A DNA stretch of 64,000 nt from Ciona intestinalis. Lineage: Eukaryota; Chordata; Ascidiacea; Phlebobranchia; Cionidae. The notes beneath the pieces were generated by a model. The model was given only the letters and a program-made list of their open reading frames with translations, was not told where the DNA came from and made no database searches. A program made the position numbers and the translations under genes. The DNA is taken from NCBI RefSeq assembly GCF_000224145.3, contig NW_004190363.2, positions 26,103-90,102 of the forward strand, given 5' to 3'. Shown in pieces: positions 10,008-24,100 of the stretch; position 1 is the first letter of the stretch, and the number at the start of each line of letters is the position of its first letter.

Positions 10008-13000
10008 ATGGCTTCTAGCAATATGTATAGAATCGGAGGTAAGCGGTAGATAATTTCATTTGTGTTGACGTTTTCATAACAGCCAAGCTCAGTAACTAAA
10101 CTTTCTTAGACGACGGAAGTTTTCCAAAATATTGTTGGGTAAAATACGTTATATATGTAAATGAACGGGCATTAAACCGAGGCAAAGATTTCTTTTTGCA
10201 TTTGCGCTTTGGTGTGCAGACGTGCGATAAGTTATCAGTACGATCTTGCCGGTTAAATTAACTGATTACACGAATGGAGTAGTTTTGTTATCTACATTTA
10301 ACTTTAGTTAAGAGCAATTCGCTCCTTTGGCGGATGAATATATTAACGTTCCGCATTCTTACATCCATTTTACCCGCGTATAAAATACAACTCTAATTAA
10401 TTTATTAAAACAATTAACAATTAAACAATAATTATATATTAACCAATTTCCGTAATTTTGTAATTTTTGATGAATATTTTAAAAACACAAAATTTGTTAA
10501 CGTTTTTTTAAAACACATTTTTTGTAAATATTATATTTTTATAAAAAATCTTGGGTTATTTTAGTAAAAACAGATTTTTTGTAATAAAATTAATACTGAT
10601 AACAAAAAGTTACAAACATTTAATGTTTAAACATTTTTTGGGCAGGTTCATTCAATTGTTAATATTTTTATTGTGGTATATATTACACATTTTTACATAT
10701 ATTATATATTAAACACATGTATTGTATTTTTCTAGATTACGTTTACTTTGAAAATTCCCCAAGTAATCCCTATTCAATACGACGTATAGAAGAATTAAAC
10801 AAAGTAAGATGGCAATAATATTTCGAAAAAAAAATATACTTATATCTTTAATTGTTCTATACAAGATGTATACTTGGTATTTCAATTACTGTAACAATAT
10901 ATTAATATCAGGTTTTGGCACACTACTGCCTACTGTATGATATACTGTCACCCCTTATTGGAAAGCATCATCTGTGAATTTATTATTCATATACTTTATT
11001 TTTTACTAAAATTTGCTTAAATTCCGAGATTTGAAAGCAAAATCTGTTTCCAAACTATTGATAATCAATATTGGTCTGTTAACCCTTAAGAAATATATAT
11101 AAAATTAAAAATCCAATAAAATAGCCTATAGCCTACAACCCTGAAAATAATTTTTTTGTCCCTGATAAAATTTGACTTTTTAATGATGAGTAACAGGCAT
11201 TGCCTGCAACACAACAGCATGTTTTCAAATACTCTAAAGTCTTTAAAGTGCAGGGGAGGCAGGAATAGTTAGATTCCTATAAAAATGAATCAAACTTATT
11301 GGTTGTAAATGTGTATTGTTAATGGCTGCCACCTGCCACCCCGGGTTTGGCGCCTATTATTGTTTGTTATACTTACCAACTAATGTTCGTTTGTTCCCAA
11401 ATTTCTAGACCTCAAGTGGAAATGTTGAAGCAAAAGTTATTTGTTTTTACCGAAGAAGAGATATTTCCAACAGTTTACTTCTGCTTGCAGATAAGCATGC
11501 AAGTAAGTTCTGTATTCCTATGCAACCTAGATCATGATAAAAACGTTTCACTTTAAATTGTACACAGTACCACTTTTGCGTTTGGGTTTCAATTTTGTCC
11601 TGCTTTTATACAGGGTACATATGGGTATTTTAGGTAATGTGCTGCACTTTCTTGCACATGTTTTTTAAGTATTTGGCGCCATAGCACAGTGGCCGACGTC
11701 CCTACCTATATGACCCAGAGCTTTAAGAGTTCAAGGCTCCGCCGATTGTGGGTGTTTGTTTTCTTGAGCAGCCCTCAACATCAATTGCTCCAACCCAGTG
11801 ATCACTGATGGGTTGTCTGAGTTATCAGTCAAAACAGAAAAACAACAAAAACCAATCACCTATAAAATAACATATTTGGTTACTTGTAATCGGGCACGAG
11901 ATGTATGAAACAAAACACCTGTATTATTAAAATCCTTATTCCCCCAATGAGGATAAAGCAAGTTGCACTCATTTATTGATTCAATTCTTTTATAAAAATA
12001 TTTGGTGCAAAAACCACTGTGTCATAGTGTGGTTACTCAGTGAGCCACAAATCAAGACTTAGCCTATAATATAATATGTTATATATATTTGTTCTAACTT
12101 GGTTTGTTACCACAGAGGACATGGAAGAAGACATGGACGAAGCTTCAACAGATTTAAGTGAAAATGAACGACACCAGTTAAACCACAAAGAACTTTATTT
12201 ATCCCGCCAACTCGACAGTTTACCCGCCACTTATATAAGGTTGGATGAACCTTAAATGTAACCACTCTAATAATATATAGGATTGGTGGTTCCGTAAGAA
12301 ATCCAATTTTTTTTTTTAAATCAGTTTTGTCCTTTTTTTAGTGTGATGTAACAATTCCAATATAATGTAAGATGTAACGTAGATGCTTGTCTCGTTATGT
12401 CTGTAATAGGTTTTGTACTAAATACTATTACATGTTATTGTTATACATGCAAATCACAGCAAAATTATTAAGACAATTGAAATATTATTAACTCTTTTAT
12501 TTTCAGGGGCAAATGCAGCGTAACTTTGTTAAACGAAACTGAAGATTTGAAGTCATATTTAAACAAATCTGTAAGTGACACTGTTAGAGACATATTGAAA
12601 GTTATTTTGGGGCAAATTGATAACACTACTTTTACCCCCCTTGAAAAAGTATTTTAAGTTATGTAACGTGTTAAACAAACAGTTTTATCACGCCCGCATT
12701 ATTCTCCACCAGGACACATTCTTTTACTCACTGGTATACGATCCAGCACAGAAGACACTTCTTGCAGATCGGGGTGAAATAAGGGTTGGTTGCAAGTACC
12801 AGGCAGAAATACCACCTTTGATTAATGAAAGTAAGTTAATTGCTCTTTATAAGTTTGCCAACCTTTGTGTTGCATCAAGGGCCTTATATTAATGTTATTG
12901 TTTATATATATGCATAATGTGAACTAGGCTTTATACCCCTACAGACAAAGGTCTAATATTCACTTTAAACATATTTCTAAACTAAATAAGTTTATGTTTT

Positions 13001-16000
13001 TCAGTGTAGTTATTATAGCATTGTAATTTTCATTAAAGATTAGTAATTGTTGTTTATATGACTATTGTATTCTTGCAAAATAAGTTCTGTAAAGTATGAT
13101 GCCCCTCAGGTAAACAACATATCTATTGACACCTTTTTTTATTTAAACATAAACATCATATACTACAGATGGATACGACGGGAAGGAGGATGAAAGTCGA
13201 GAGGAAATGGTTTGGAATCCAAATAATGAACTTTCGAAACAACAAGTTGATCAATTCATGGTCATTTCAAGGTTTGTACAACAGCTGCTTCTATATTAAG
13301 GTGTATACTTATATCAAGGTTGTGTTCAATGCTATACAACAGGTATATAACAGGGGTTCATATACTTTTCAAGGCATGCCCCTTTGGGTAGAAAGGTACA
13401 CCCCACTTTTTTACCCAGGAAAGCATGTTTTAGTATGTATTTTTTATTTCTTTCTTTATAATAATAAAATGTCCTATAAAGCTTTGTATTTCCAAATGGA
13501 AGCTGATTTAGAATTCCTGGTATAAAACAAATCTATGAAACATATTGTTGCTGGTAGAGAAGCCATATTGTGCTTATTTTGTGTAAATCATCTTAGAAAA
13601 TATTTCTGTGTGTATAGCCTATGCCTATATATATACAATTGTGATTAAGGACCTTTATTACACACTGTATCAATGTAAGGTGGAGTTATTACATTTCTGC
13701 ATTCTTGCTTAAATGTTAAATTTCTTGATAATATTTCAGACCTAATATGTTGTATGTTTTGTTTTTGATAAAGTTTCTTAGTTTTATTTCCTGTCTTGTT
13801 AACCTTTAACCTGTTGTGCATTCAACAATATTTCTCAACCAATTTATTTTAAAGCAGCTTAATGCATGCAAGGATCATACCCAAGATTACATTTAAAACT
13901 TTGAAATATTGATCTTTTTTTTATTGTTCTTGTATTTTAGTTTGGTATAGGTTTTTGGGCCTGGCCTTATTTATGCTAATTAAAACTTACACCACCACAT
14001 CTTAAGCTAGGATGATGTTCACAAATGCTATGCAATACCTGGATATATTTGCACAGCTGCAAACAGTGTTCTAATTCATAGTCAATATAAAGGTCAATAT
14101 AAATGTAGAATTTAACGAAATGCAGCTGTTTTTATTATAAAAAATGGAGTAATTATTGTTGTATGAGAAAGATTTTTATAATTTGTGAAATAGTCTGTTT
14201 TATATGGTTGAGGTGTTTGTTGGGAACCTTAGCCTTAGGTGAGTTTTATCCCACTGCCACATACTTGAATAATACTCTAGTTTCAAATCACTACTGTAAA
14301 ATTAATATCATTGATAGCTGGTCGTATTCTGGACATTTTTGGTTTGAAATTCATGATATTTTTTCAAACTTGTAATAAGACTGAATTTTGGTTTCAAATA
14401 TCTTTAAAAGATTGTTTTCATTACTAGAAAGTTGGTTTGTGAAGTTTGAAACCAAGTTATAAATACTTGACTTTTAGGTTCTTAATAAAAGTTGGATTTT
14501 GAATCCTTTCTAGTGTCTAGATGCAACTATGACTTCAATGTAATTGTTTATCTCATATGGAGTGATCTTCCATATGATATATATATATATGTATCGTGTT
14601 GTACGTTCACTGTGTTGTATATTAATCATTTCATAGATTGTGATTAATTTGTTTTTTATATTTGCATACAAACACGGAATAATATTTTAGAAGCTTGGTG
14701 CTTAATGTTTCAATTTTAACTAATGTAAGTTAGTTGTTTGGACTTTTATTTTAACCTTGTATTTGTAATGTCTTGACATTTTGATCAATTGCTACTGTAA
14801 CTAAAATATAAGGAGACAAATATAAAGTTTTTTTTCATTTAATTAACAACTATATAAGTAGCACCATAGTACAACATGTGTTGCAACATATGGTCATGGT
14901 TTTGTATTACAAACTACATTCTATACACTGCACTCAACCCACAAAAGTTAACATGGTGTTTCTATATCTTTTAAGTGTTTGATTATTTTCTTTTCCATAT
15001 AATGACGTCATTGCAAACGTCATTTTACTGTTAACCACTAAAGTATATGCATTGTGATATTGTAAACACATTGTAGATATAATACACCGAATTTCGCGTT
15101 CATTGTAACGGCCATTGTTGCGTGATAATGAACTTCATTGTTACGTCACACTAATTATCCATATATAAGTTGCACCACCAAACTTATGTTTGGGGTAAAT
15201 ACGTGTTTGTGTATCATATACACACAAAGTAGTTCCGTGGTTTCATATTCATCCGCCTGGTATCCACCCACCAACCCCCCACAGTGGATCTATATGTTGT
15301 TGGTTTTTCTATTTCGGTTTTCCTCCGCCGTGAGTTCTAATTTGGTTTTGTAACGGCTCATATGATGCGTATGTGTGTGTTGTGTGTGTTCGCGCGTGCG
15401 TGCGTGTGTGCGTGTCCCCGCGTGCCCGGTCCGCTGACGTAGGACGGCCAATTTTCGCACTCGTGAAAACATAGATCACGTGACAAAGGTTTTGTCCGAT
15501 TGTAATTGTAATTCAACTTTGTGACGTCACATACGCCATATTTGCACCGATGCGCGCGCCATTGTGAGAAAAACGCGTTTTACGATATTTCCTCAAAATA
15601 CGGCGATCGCGAAATAAAAATTTGATAAAATATGTTTAGAATTTGATTTTTTATCAAATAATCGCGTTATATTGTAAATAATAGAAAAATATAACGTAAC
15701 ACCAGACGCGCGGTAACGAAGCGGTGATATAAGAATGCATTATTGATGACGAAAAGTCGTCAGCCCCGGTGGCCTAATGGATAAGGCATTGGCCTCCTAA
15801 GCCAGGGATTGTGGGTTCGAGTCCCATCCGGGGTGGTTCAGTTGGTATTTTGGCAAAGTCTTTTGTATTCATTATAAATGTGTTTTACACATTTTAAATT
15901 ATTTTATTTTAAGTTTTTAATAATTTTTTTGACAATGTTTAATAAATTTTATGTAAATTATAGAAAATTGTGATTTTATTTTAAAAACTTTTGCTTATCA

Positions 16001-19000
16001 TTTCTGAACAGTTATTTTGTACCAGAAACTATAAATATACAGAATTTTATTTAATTTATTATTAAACTTGACTTCTATTGTATACATTTATTTAAGTTAA
16101 TAATATATTTTTCAAGTATAGATTTAAAAGCGTGTTGATTGTAATTGTAATTATCTTTTTACATAAATTTATAATTAATTTATCTTTACAATAATTATTA
16201 AAATAAATATTCTTTATTATTAACTAATTAATTAATTAATTAATAAAACAATAATATATTTTTTAGATCTGTTGGCACATTTGCGCGAGCACTTGATTGC
16301 AACAGTTCGATCCGACAGCCAGCATTACATGTTAGTGCTGCAGCTGCTTCAAGAGATATTACTTTGGTAAGTTTATATATGTTTAGTATGTTATTATGGG
16401 TTATAGTGGGTTTATTTAAGGCCTAAAAAAGATTTACCCTGCTGGTATGTGCATATGCAAACAAGCAGAGCCAAAGTGTATTGCATAACTACTTTAATCA
16501 ATGAAGTTCCCTATGTTTGATGACTATGAGTGTAACTATATTTTACAATGTCACCCTGAAGTTCCCTATGTTTGTGTAACTGTATTTTACAATGTCACCC
16601 TGGATTTTACTAAAAAAATATATAATCTTTAAAATTTTTAAGAAATTAAAAGAAAATTATTGTTTATTCTCTATACAGTTCCACACCCTCACATGTTTGC
16701 ATAAGAATAAATACAACATCGCCGATGCAATATCATCATTGGTGCCCAAGACAGGCCCCATGTTATGCAAGGATGAGATGGAAGATTGGTCGCCTTCTGA
16801 AGCAAATCTCTTCGAAGAAGCGTTGGAAAAATATGGAAAAGATTTCCTGGATATAAAACAAGACTTTGTGAGTATAGAAAATAAAATGCTTATATGATTA
16901 TACAAGTGTTATATAAATTAACAAATAAAAAATGAATTTAATCTTGCAAGTGGTGTGATAATTAATATAGTACTGTGGGGTAAGATGGATATTATGATAG
17001 TATTACTATTAGCACCTAATTATCTTGTTTTTTACCATGATCAACTCTCTTTTGACTTTTATAGTTGTGAGGATACGAACATACGGTTATATATTTCTGT
17101 AAATATTCTTTGTTTACTACCAAATGTGGCAGTAAGTAAATAGCCTATTAACCATCTTACATTTTTTACAGTCTACTATACCTTGATTTTGTGATTTAAT
17201 GTTTGAAATTTTTTACGATTTTGTGTCATTGTAGTTACCATGGAAAACCATAGCCAGCATTGTGGAGTATTACTACATGTGGAAAACATCAGATAGATAC
17301 GTTCAACAGAAAAAATTAAAAGCTGCAGAAGCTGAAGGAAAACTTAAACAAGTTTATATTCCTAATTAGTAAGTTGTGTTGGCTTTTATTTGTGGTTAAA
17401 ATAGGTTTATTTTATAAATTCATTTATCTCTTGGACAACAATATTGGAGGCATAACCGTTAAGGGGCTTTTGGTTACGTGTCATTCCACATTTTAAACAG
17501 GGGTAACATAGTGTGTTTTAGCAGCCAGTTTTACACCTTAATACAGCTTTTACCTAACTGTTAGGTGTCTACATAAACAAGCACGCAGTAATCAAAACAG
17601 TAACCAATTAGCTTCCCTATGTTTAATGACTATGAGTGTAATTGCATTTTACCTGCGTCACCCCAGATTTTGTTAAAATTTAAACCTTATTTTAGCAACA
17701 AACCAAACCCGAACCTAATCAAACCAGTAAATGGAGAAAGTAATGGGAAGGCTTGCGAAGGATGTTTCTGTAAGTTGTATATCTTTATGCTTGTTTATGT
17801 TTAGTTTGTGTTGTAATGTGTTTGCTCTTGGGTAAGGCACGTGACGAAAATTACTTCAACCCAGTGGTCACTTTTTTTAAAATTGTCATAAGAAAAACTT
17901 TAACTACTAACTAAAAAACGAACATGGTAAGTCGAATTTACCACTTAGATGTATAAGATCTAAACTGTACTAATATACGCCATTATTCCAAGGCACATCT
18001 TCATTCCAATGGTACACATGGGGTCCGCCTAACATGGGTTGTAGATTGTGTGCTACATGTTGGATGTATTGGAAGAAATACGGAGGTTTAAAGATGCCAC
18101 CTTCAAGTAGATTGGAACGGATGCATAATCATAAGATTAAAGGAACAGACAAAGTAAGAGGGGGTGTTTTTGTTTTATAGCAAAGGTATTCTTAGATGTA
18201 AATATTAATAAATGCTCCAACCCAGTGGTCACTAATTAGTTGTCTTAATTGTCAACCAGACCGAAAAAAACAATCTACACACAAAGTTACACACACGGTT
18301 ACTTATAAGTGGGTAAGAGGTGTTGTTAAAAATTTTTGATTATTTAAGCAGTACATTATGACACAAAATAACGCATTATGACATCACAGGAGCTACGTTA
18401 CCGACCACCAAACAGCGGTGTTGCCATCGTGGCCACTGGAGGGCCTCACAGAGCACAGCGAATTTCCCACAAGACCAAACAAGCTTTCTTCTTAAACGCG
18501 ACGAAACTTACACGACTTGCCCGTCGTTTGTGTAACGAGACATTCTCCATCAGACACTACAGTAGAAGGCCGTTCGAAGCAATCAACATTGCTGCTATTA
18601 AAGCAGAATGTAAGTTGTTATGTTATTAATGGTGTTGGTAGGTTAGTGATTTTATAGGTAATGGGCCAACTCTGGCATAAATCTCAGGACACCTGATGTG
18701 GCTTACTGTAGTATCTCACCCATATAGAGTAGAATGTGCATATACAGCTTATATATAACACCTTTCCTAAGAGAGTTTTTACCCCTTGGGTGTTGTGTTT
18801 TGCCGATTGTCATTTTGCTTCTAATTTCCTTTTTGCTTTAACTCATCAGATCTTTGTTACTCTATACAAATAGATAAATAATACTTTTATTTTTATCATT
18901 CTAGGTCAAGTAAGATTGTCTTCTTCACCAAAAGTAACGACAAAATTCCCTCAGAAGAAATGGCCTCCATTGTCAGTTGTTGTTGTTCGATTGTTGACGC

Positions 19001-20447
19001 TTCGACCACAACTTACCCATCAGTCCGTTAAAAGTAAATTTAACTCATATTTATGTTTATGGTTTACCACTTACTATGTATGATGTTTTTTTTTTAATTT
19101 TGGACAAAATCTGAGGTGACATGGTTAAAAAACAGTTACTGCTCTAGTTTTTGATGTATAACAACAGGGCTTTAGCTTTTATAGTATAAGACAGGTGATA
19201 AAACATTCATGTCACTTCCGTTTCAAAAGTTGGACCATCTTACCCCAAGCCATCACCAATATAATAAAAGTTGATAAAAAAAATTGTAAAATAATGTGTT
19301 AAAAAAGTTTTTATTAACATTAAAAGTGGTATGAATACAAAATGTTTGTAATAATTTGATTAATTTGTTGCAGAATCATTGTCAAAAATAAAAACATCGG
19401 TCGAAGTCGCAACGAATAATAATCATCATTTATTACCAAGTAGTGGAAGCTTAAAGAGGAGTCATCATAATGGTATTGCTGGTGGGTTATTATGGGGGAT
19501 AATGCATATTGTGATATCATAGTTAATAACAGGGGATTATTATGTCATAGTCATTTTTAAAATATTGTTTTGACATTGGAGGGGGGGGGGCAATTTTTTA
19601 ATTTTTGATTTTATGTTTGGTATTTTTTTATTCAGGTCAGAAGATGGGGGATAATGGATCAATTTATGTGAGTTGTTGTTTTTATTTATGTTTATAAATA
19701 ATATATTTTGGGTATTGATATATATATTAATACCTTGTCTGTTAATTTCTTATCTTAGTTGTAAAAGTAACAAACTTAAGTTAGGGGTTGGGGAATGCTG
19801 GAAGCTTTCCCACTGGGTGGGCGAAGCTGTATTTGTGGAACATTTAAGTGATGAAGATTTATAATCAATTATTATTTGCAGAGAGTTTCAAACGGTCCAC
19901 AGAAGAAGAAAAGGTGTTTGAATTCAACTGATGCTTCAGATGATATGTTGTTTGTATGTACTGATCGTATAAGGTAGATAATGTATATCACATTATGCTG
20001 ATTCCGTTAATGTTTTATTTTGGGCGAATATAAAAAAATAAAAGAAACTTGCAAACAATCTTATGCAAAAAAGTAGTGGTAAAGTACCTGAAGTAGTTTT
20101 TGCTTGTAACATGTTTTAACGACTGTTGTTTTGTCGCTAATTTCCTTCTCTTCGCTGTTGTTCTTGTTTAATCTACGTTACTCTATAATAAATAAACAAA
20201 AAAAAGTTTTTTAAATACATAAAATATGTTTTAAATAAATAAAAAAGGGGATAAATTAAATTTATGTTGTATAAATAATCACTTTTCTTATTCACCATCC
20301 AGGGATATACGGAAACGAATCAAATCATCAGACCAACGTAGTGCTGCAAGGAAACCAACAAAGTTCCTAATCAACATGCCGAAGTTTGCAATGAAACCAC
20401 CACCTACAAAACATATCAACCCTGAACCTATAGTGATAGATGATTAG
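10008..20447 (+). CDS. MTA: metastasis-associated protein (MTA1/2/3 type), NuRD subunit (18 exons)
   Basis: This is the scaffold subunit of the nuclear NuRD histone deacetylase complex. Exons: 10008-10038, 10736-10803, 11409-11502, 12116-12239, 12507-12570, 12713-12830, 13169-13271, 16267-16366, 16679-16867, 17235-17368, 17696-17769, 17993-18153, 18390-18609, 18905-19033, 19374-19472, 19636-19667, 19882-19973, 20303-20447. They give 658 residues with all phases consistent. The BAH domain starts at residue 1 (MYRIGDYVYFEN). ELM2 occupies about 150-255, SANT about 271-320 ([18 protein letters not shown]). The GATA finger uses C362, C365, C383 and C386. The RBBP4-binding-like stretch follows ([11 protein letters not shown]...RRPF), and the end is EPIVIDD (human EPIVIED). 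It is a single pro-orthologue of the three vertebrate MTAs. Exons 15 and 16 are the least conserved and least certain. It is convergent with VPS39. Confidence 0.96.
11680..11970 (+). repeat. full-length tRNA-derived SINE in MTA intron 3
   Basis: Complete order: tRNA-like head (GGCGCCATAGCACAGTGGCC, B-box-like GAGTTCAAGGCTC), linker (TTGCTCCAACCCAGTGATCA, GGGTTGTCTGAGTTATCAG), body and tail ending AAGTTGCACTCATTTATTGA. It is one of the best copies for building a consensus. Confidence 0.8.
15363..15420. repeat. TG/CG microsatellite in MTA intron 7
   Basis: A mixed run of GTGTGT, CGCGCGTGCG and GTGTGCGTG. It is the most CpG-rich patch of the intron and lies about 350 bp before the tRNA gene. 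Confidence 0.7.
15763..15835 (+). tRNA. tRNA-Arg (anticodon CCU)
   Basis: The 73-nt cloverleaf is complete. The acceptor arm pairs GCCCCGG with CCGGGGT (G1-U72 wobble, as in vertebrate tRNA-Arg-CCT). The A box is TGGCCTAATGG and the B box GGGTTCGAGTCCC. The anticodon loop is CTCCTAA with CCT at 15796-15798. No intron. CCA is not encoded, as usual for eukaryotes. A short T run for Pol III termination lies further downstream (TTTTGT at about 15861). The gene sits on the same strand as its host, within MTA intron 7. Confidence 0.95.
16970..17165. mobile_element. decayed MITE in MTA intron 9
   Basis: The left end TACTGTGGGGTAAGATGG and right end ACCATCTTACATT...CTACTATA resemble the inverted termini of the 511-708 element. 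The interior keeps AATATTCTTTGTTTACTACC. Confidence 0.55.
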
Positions 20448-21122
20448 CTTGTGTGGTCCTTGTTTAGGGGATTCACCCATGTACCAGTCCTGCCACGTCG
20501 GTGCTTTTCGATGTGAGGTCCACAAACCAAATTGTCGTTCAAGATAAAATTATTTATTTTTCACTTCCGCAGCTGCAGACATTTCCAATAATACTGTCAC
20601 ATGATTGGCTATGATGTCACATGGTTGACTATGATGTCACATTGTTGGCTATGATGTCACATTGTTGGCTATAATGTGAATACAGTTTTTTCAAGCAATG
20701 TTTTGTGTTATTTGTGGGTGTTTCTGCACCTCATGCTCACTGTCTAGTTTTAATATACACCAGCAACACATTATGTATTCATACACCTCATGCTCACCAT
20801 TGAGTTATAACATGGATGTCTTCCTATACACCAGATACACATTATTCAGGTGTATTCATACACATCATGTTATCGCCCAACTCTAAGGTCACTGGTTCAA
20901 GGCTTGTCGCTGCTACCATTGTGGGTAAGGAGTATGAAATGGAACACTCATGTTATAACGACTGACAGTGTCCCGCCATACAAGATAATAACTTGCCATC
21001 ATTCATTCAATTGAACATAAATAAATAACTCTCATATTAGCAATCAACAGCAATACTCATAGATACATATACATATAAATCAGGTATTGCACAGTAATTA
21101 AAAATGCCACAATCGTTATATC
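20448..21122. other. convergent 3' spacer between MTA and VPS39 with repeats
   Basis: It holds the MTA 3' UTR, a four-copy 20-bp tandem repeat (separate entry), a diverged two-unit patch (about 20745-20885) of the 70-bp minisatellite found at 48839-49140, and a SINE fragment at 20885-21005. No gene is seen. Confidence 0.6.
20596..20679. repeat. four tandem 20-bp units (GTCACATGATTGGCTATGAT)
   Basis: Units start at 20596, 20616, 20636 and 20656 with exact 20-bp spacing. Differences are single bases (ATGATTGGC, ATGGTTGAC, ATTGTTGGC twice). Each unit carries ATTGGCT/GTTGGCT next to GTCACAT. It lies about 150 bp past the MTA stop codon. Confidence 0.85.
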
Positions 21123-24100
21123 TCAAGAAACAATAGGTTGAATATTTTTGTCTTTGCAACAGAAATAATGAAGTACGACATCGTTCGGAAACCTCGCAAA
21201 TGCGCTGACACCAATTTTCTTCCGACAAACACGACATGCGCGATCCTCAGTTATCACACATTTGTTGCTTTCGTGGAATATTCTTTGCTCGTGGACCTGA
21301 ATATAAAAATAATCCATAAAGTTTTTTCATTTTCTCGAATACAGTGGACATCAAATTTAATAAAACTCTGAAGAAAAGGGATTAAGCAGCTAAATGACGG
21401 ATCATGTAACTTTTGATTGGGAAATGATCAAGTTTAAGTTCAAGTTCTTTGGCAATGTCCGGTTTCCGTGTCAAAAAATTGAAAATGGCAGGTTGTAGCA
21501 CCCGGGGTGTCAGGGTCATGGGTCATGTCTGGCCTAAATCTTATGTCCCATGGCCATGTAGGACCTCAACCCTGTTAAACAGAAACGGAAAACATACCTG
21601 GTGACTCTCAGACACCATGAGAGAATTAAGAACCTGTGCTTTATGTTTTTTCTCCGTCTGGTTTTCCAAAACTTTTTTGATAAAAACTTGAATATTTGAT
21701 ACGATGACATCATCAGGTAGTAACTCTAATGCCTGGAGTGAAGTAATATTGAATGTGACTTATTTTTCCTCGCATAACAACAGTTGTTATTACATGGGTG
21801 TTGTGTTTCGTACACTTCGTGCCCACTTACTGAGTTACTAGGTGTAGCATTGTGGGTGAATATTTTTTGCTTATAATACTAACAGCAAGAGCTTCAAACT
21901 CGTAGCCTCTGAGCTAGAGGCAGCAATGGTTACTAATGTGTTAGACATTGCCAACCCATTAAAGATTGAGATCTTACTTTTGCAGGTTCCATTTTATTTG
22001 AATGTTCGTACATAACACGTAATGCTGCATGTAGATTCATAGTCGGGGTGAATTGGAATTGTTTGTCAGTTGTAGATTTTGGTTGAAGATACATTTTAAG
22101 TAAATGAATGAAAATCTGTTGGAGTAAATGTCATTTAGCACATGGGTCTTATTTTAAAGACTGTGTTGACACCCTTGTCAAACACTTGTACAAGTTGCCA
22201 TGTATGAGGTGCTGAAAATAAGACAATTGTGTTTGAGCAATTACTGTTACATATTTTTCACACGTCCACAATAATAGTAGCGACAAGCCTTGAACCTATA
22301 CACCCTGGGCTTGAAGCAACCACTCTAACCACTTTGCCACAGTGACACTTACATCCTTATTAGCTGTAGGATCTTGGTCATAAACTTTATGGCAATATTC
22401 CTCAGCCTTAAGAGGATCCTTGAGTGTGTGTGCGTACAACGCAAGCGCTTGTTCATATCTTCCCAACCTACCAAGTAATATGGCTCGCTCCTCTGTTAGC
22501 TCTGCAACATAAAATCAACTGTATTTTGTTCCCTGGTTACAGTATTGAAAGACAAAATATTATACTAAAAGTACACATACACTCATTAAGACACACTTAA
22601 CAACAATTTCTCCAACCCAGTCGTAACTTATGGGTTGTTTAAATTATCAGGCAAACACCTTACATTTAATCACCCAAAAAGTTATGTATGTGGTAACTTG
22701 TAAGCGGGCACGAGATGTATATAACAAAACACCCGTGTTATAACAACTGCAGTTGCCCCGCCATGCGAGGATAAACAAGTTACATTTATTTGTGCGCTAA
22801 CCACTATGCCAGAAAATTTTTATTTTATAAATATTTTTACAAACAAATTTACTGTTGTTTGGAAATTCATGAAGAATCCTCCCCGCTTCATAATGCGAAG
22901 ATATTTCAAGGAAAGATAACAATTTGTTCCGTGTTTCTTGAAGTTCAACCGGACCTTTGTCCAATGATAATTGCTCCACTGTTGATAAATGTGATGTCAG
23001 AATTAAAATAGTGTTACAAAAAATATGTTAGATTAAACTAGATTGCATTAACCAGTGTTCCACTTTTATTATTGCAAGCCGTTTTTATGCATACAATAAA
23101 AATGATGAAAATTTGCTAAATACTTTTAGCACTTAATATCTCATTTTTATAAGTGGTGTTTTAAACATAAGGAATATATCAATCTTTAAATATTTTTTTT
23201 TATCACCAAATAGGATGAGAAAATAGAATGAAAACAAACCATCTTACCCCACCCTACTGTATATATATATATACATGCCGTTGCAGCCAATTAATTTACG
23301 ACTAAAATACAAGAAACCTTCATTATTGGACTTGAAATATTCCTCCATTAATTCCAACACACAATCCTTGTATGAAGTAGCGAGTCTGTTGTGGAACTCT
23401 GGTGTTTCATCATTGCATTCGTATACCACGTGCTCCTGGGGGTTTATATGTTAAAATAAAACACAAGGGTTGCTTTTAATGCATTATTTTCTTAGCATTC
23501 TTCGCAATTATCCGATTAGACTTTTAATTTGTTTTTCAAGTTAAATGCTTCTTATATAATCTATTATTTTAAAGTTTAAATTATCAATAAAGAGGTAACC
23601 TCTTTATATTAAAATGCTCAGCCTTGTCAATTGAAGAATTTCATGCAGTTGAACCCTCTTACCAAATAAGCGAGCACCAATTTCTTGGAAACCCCGTAAA
23701 GAAAATCCAAAACTTTTTTCCTCGGCAAACTTTCTACTTCAGCTAGATCCGCAGTAAATATCTGGAACAAATATGAAATCATAAAGACAATTTATGATGT
23801 CATAATAATAATAGGCGATGTCATGAATAAATTACCTTTAGTCCTTCTATCGGATTTTGTTTCAAAATTCCCGGAGAAAAATGGAAAATTAGATCCAGAT
23901 GTTTCTGACCTGGAAGTATTAAATAAAATAATTAAATGTTAAAACCTAAAAAAAATAAAAAATCATTGAAAAAAAAAAAAGATTAAAATTGGGAGAAAGA
24001 AAAAGGACAAAAAACCATTACCACCAATACAAAAAGGATAAAAAACAAAAAAGGCATGAAGTATTTTTACCAAGATGTTGCAAATATTCGATCATATTTT

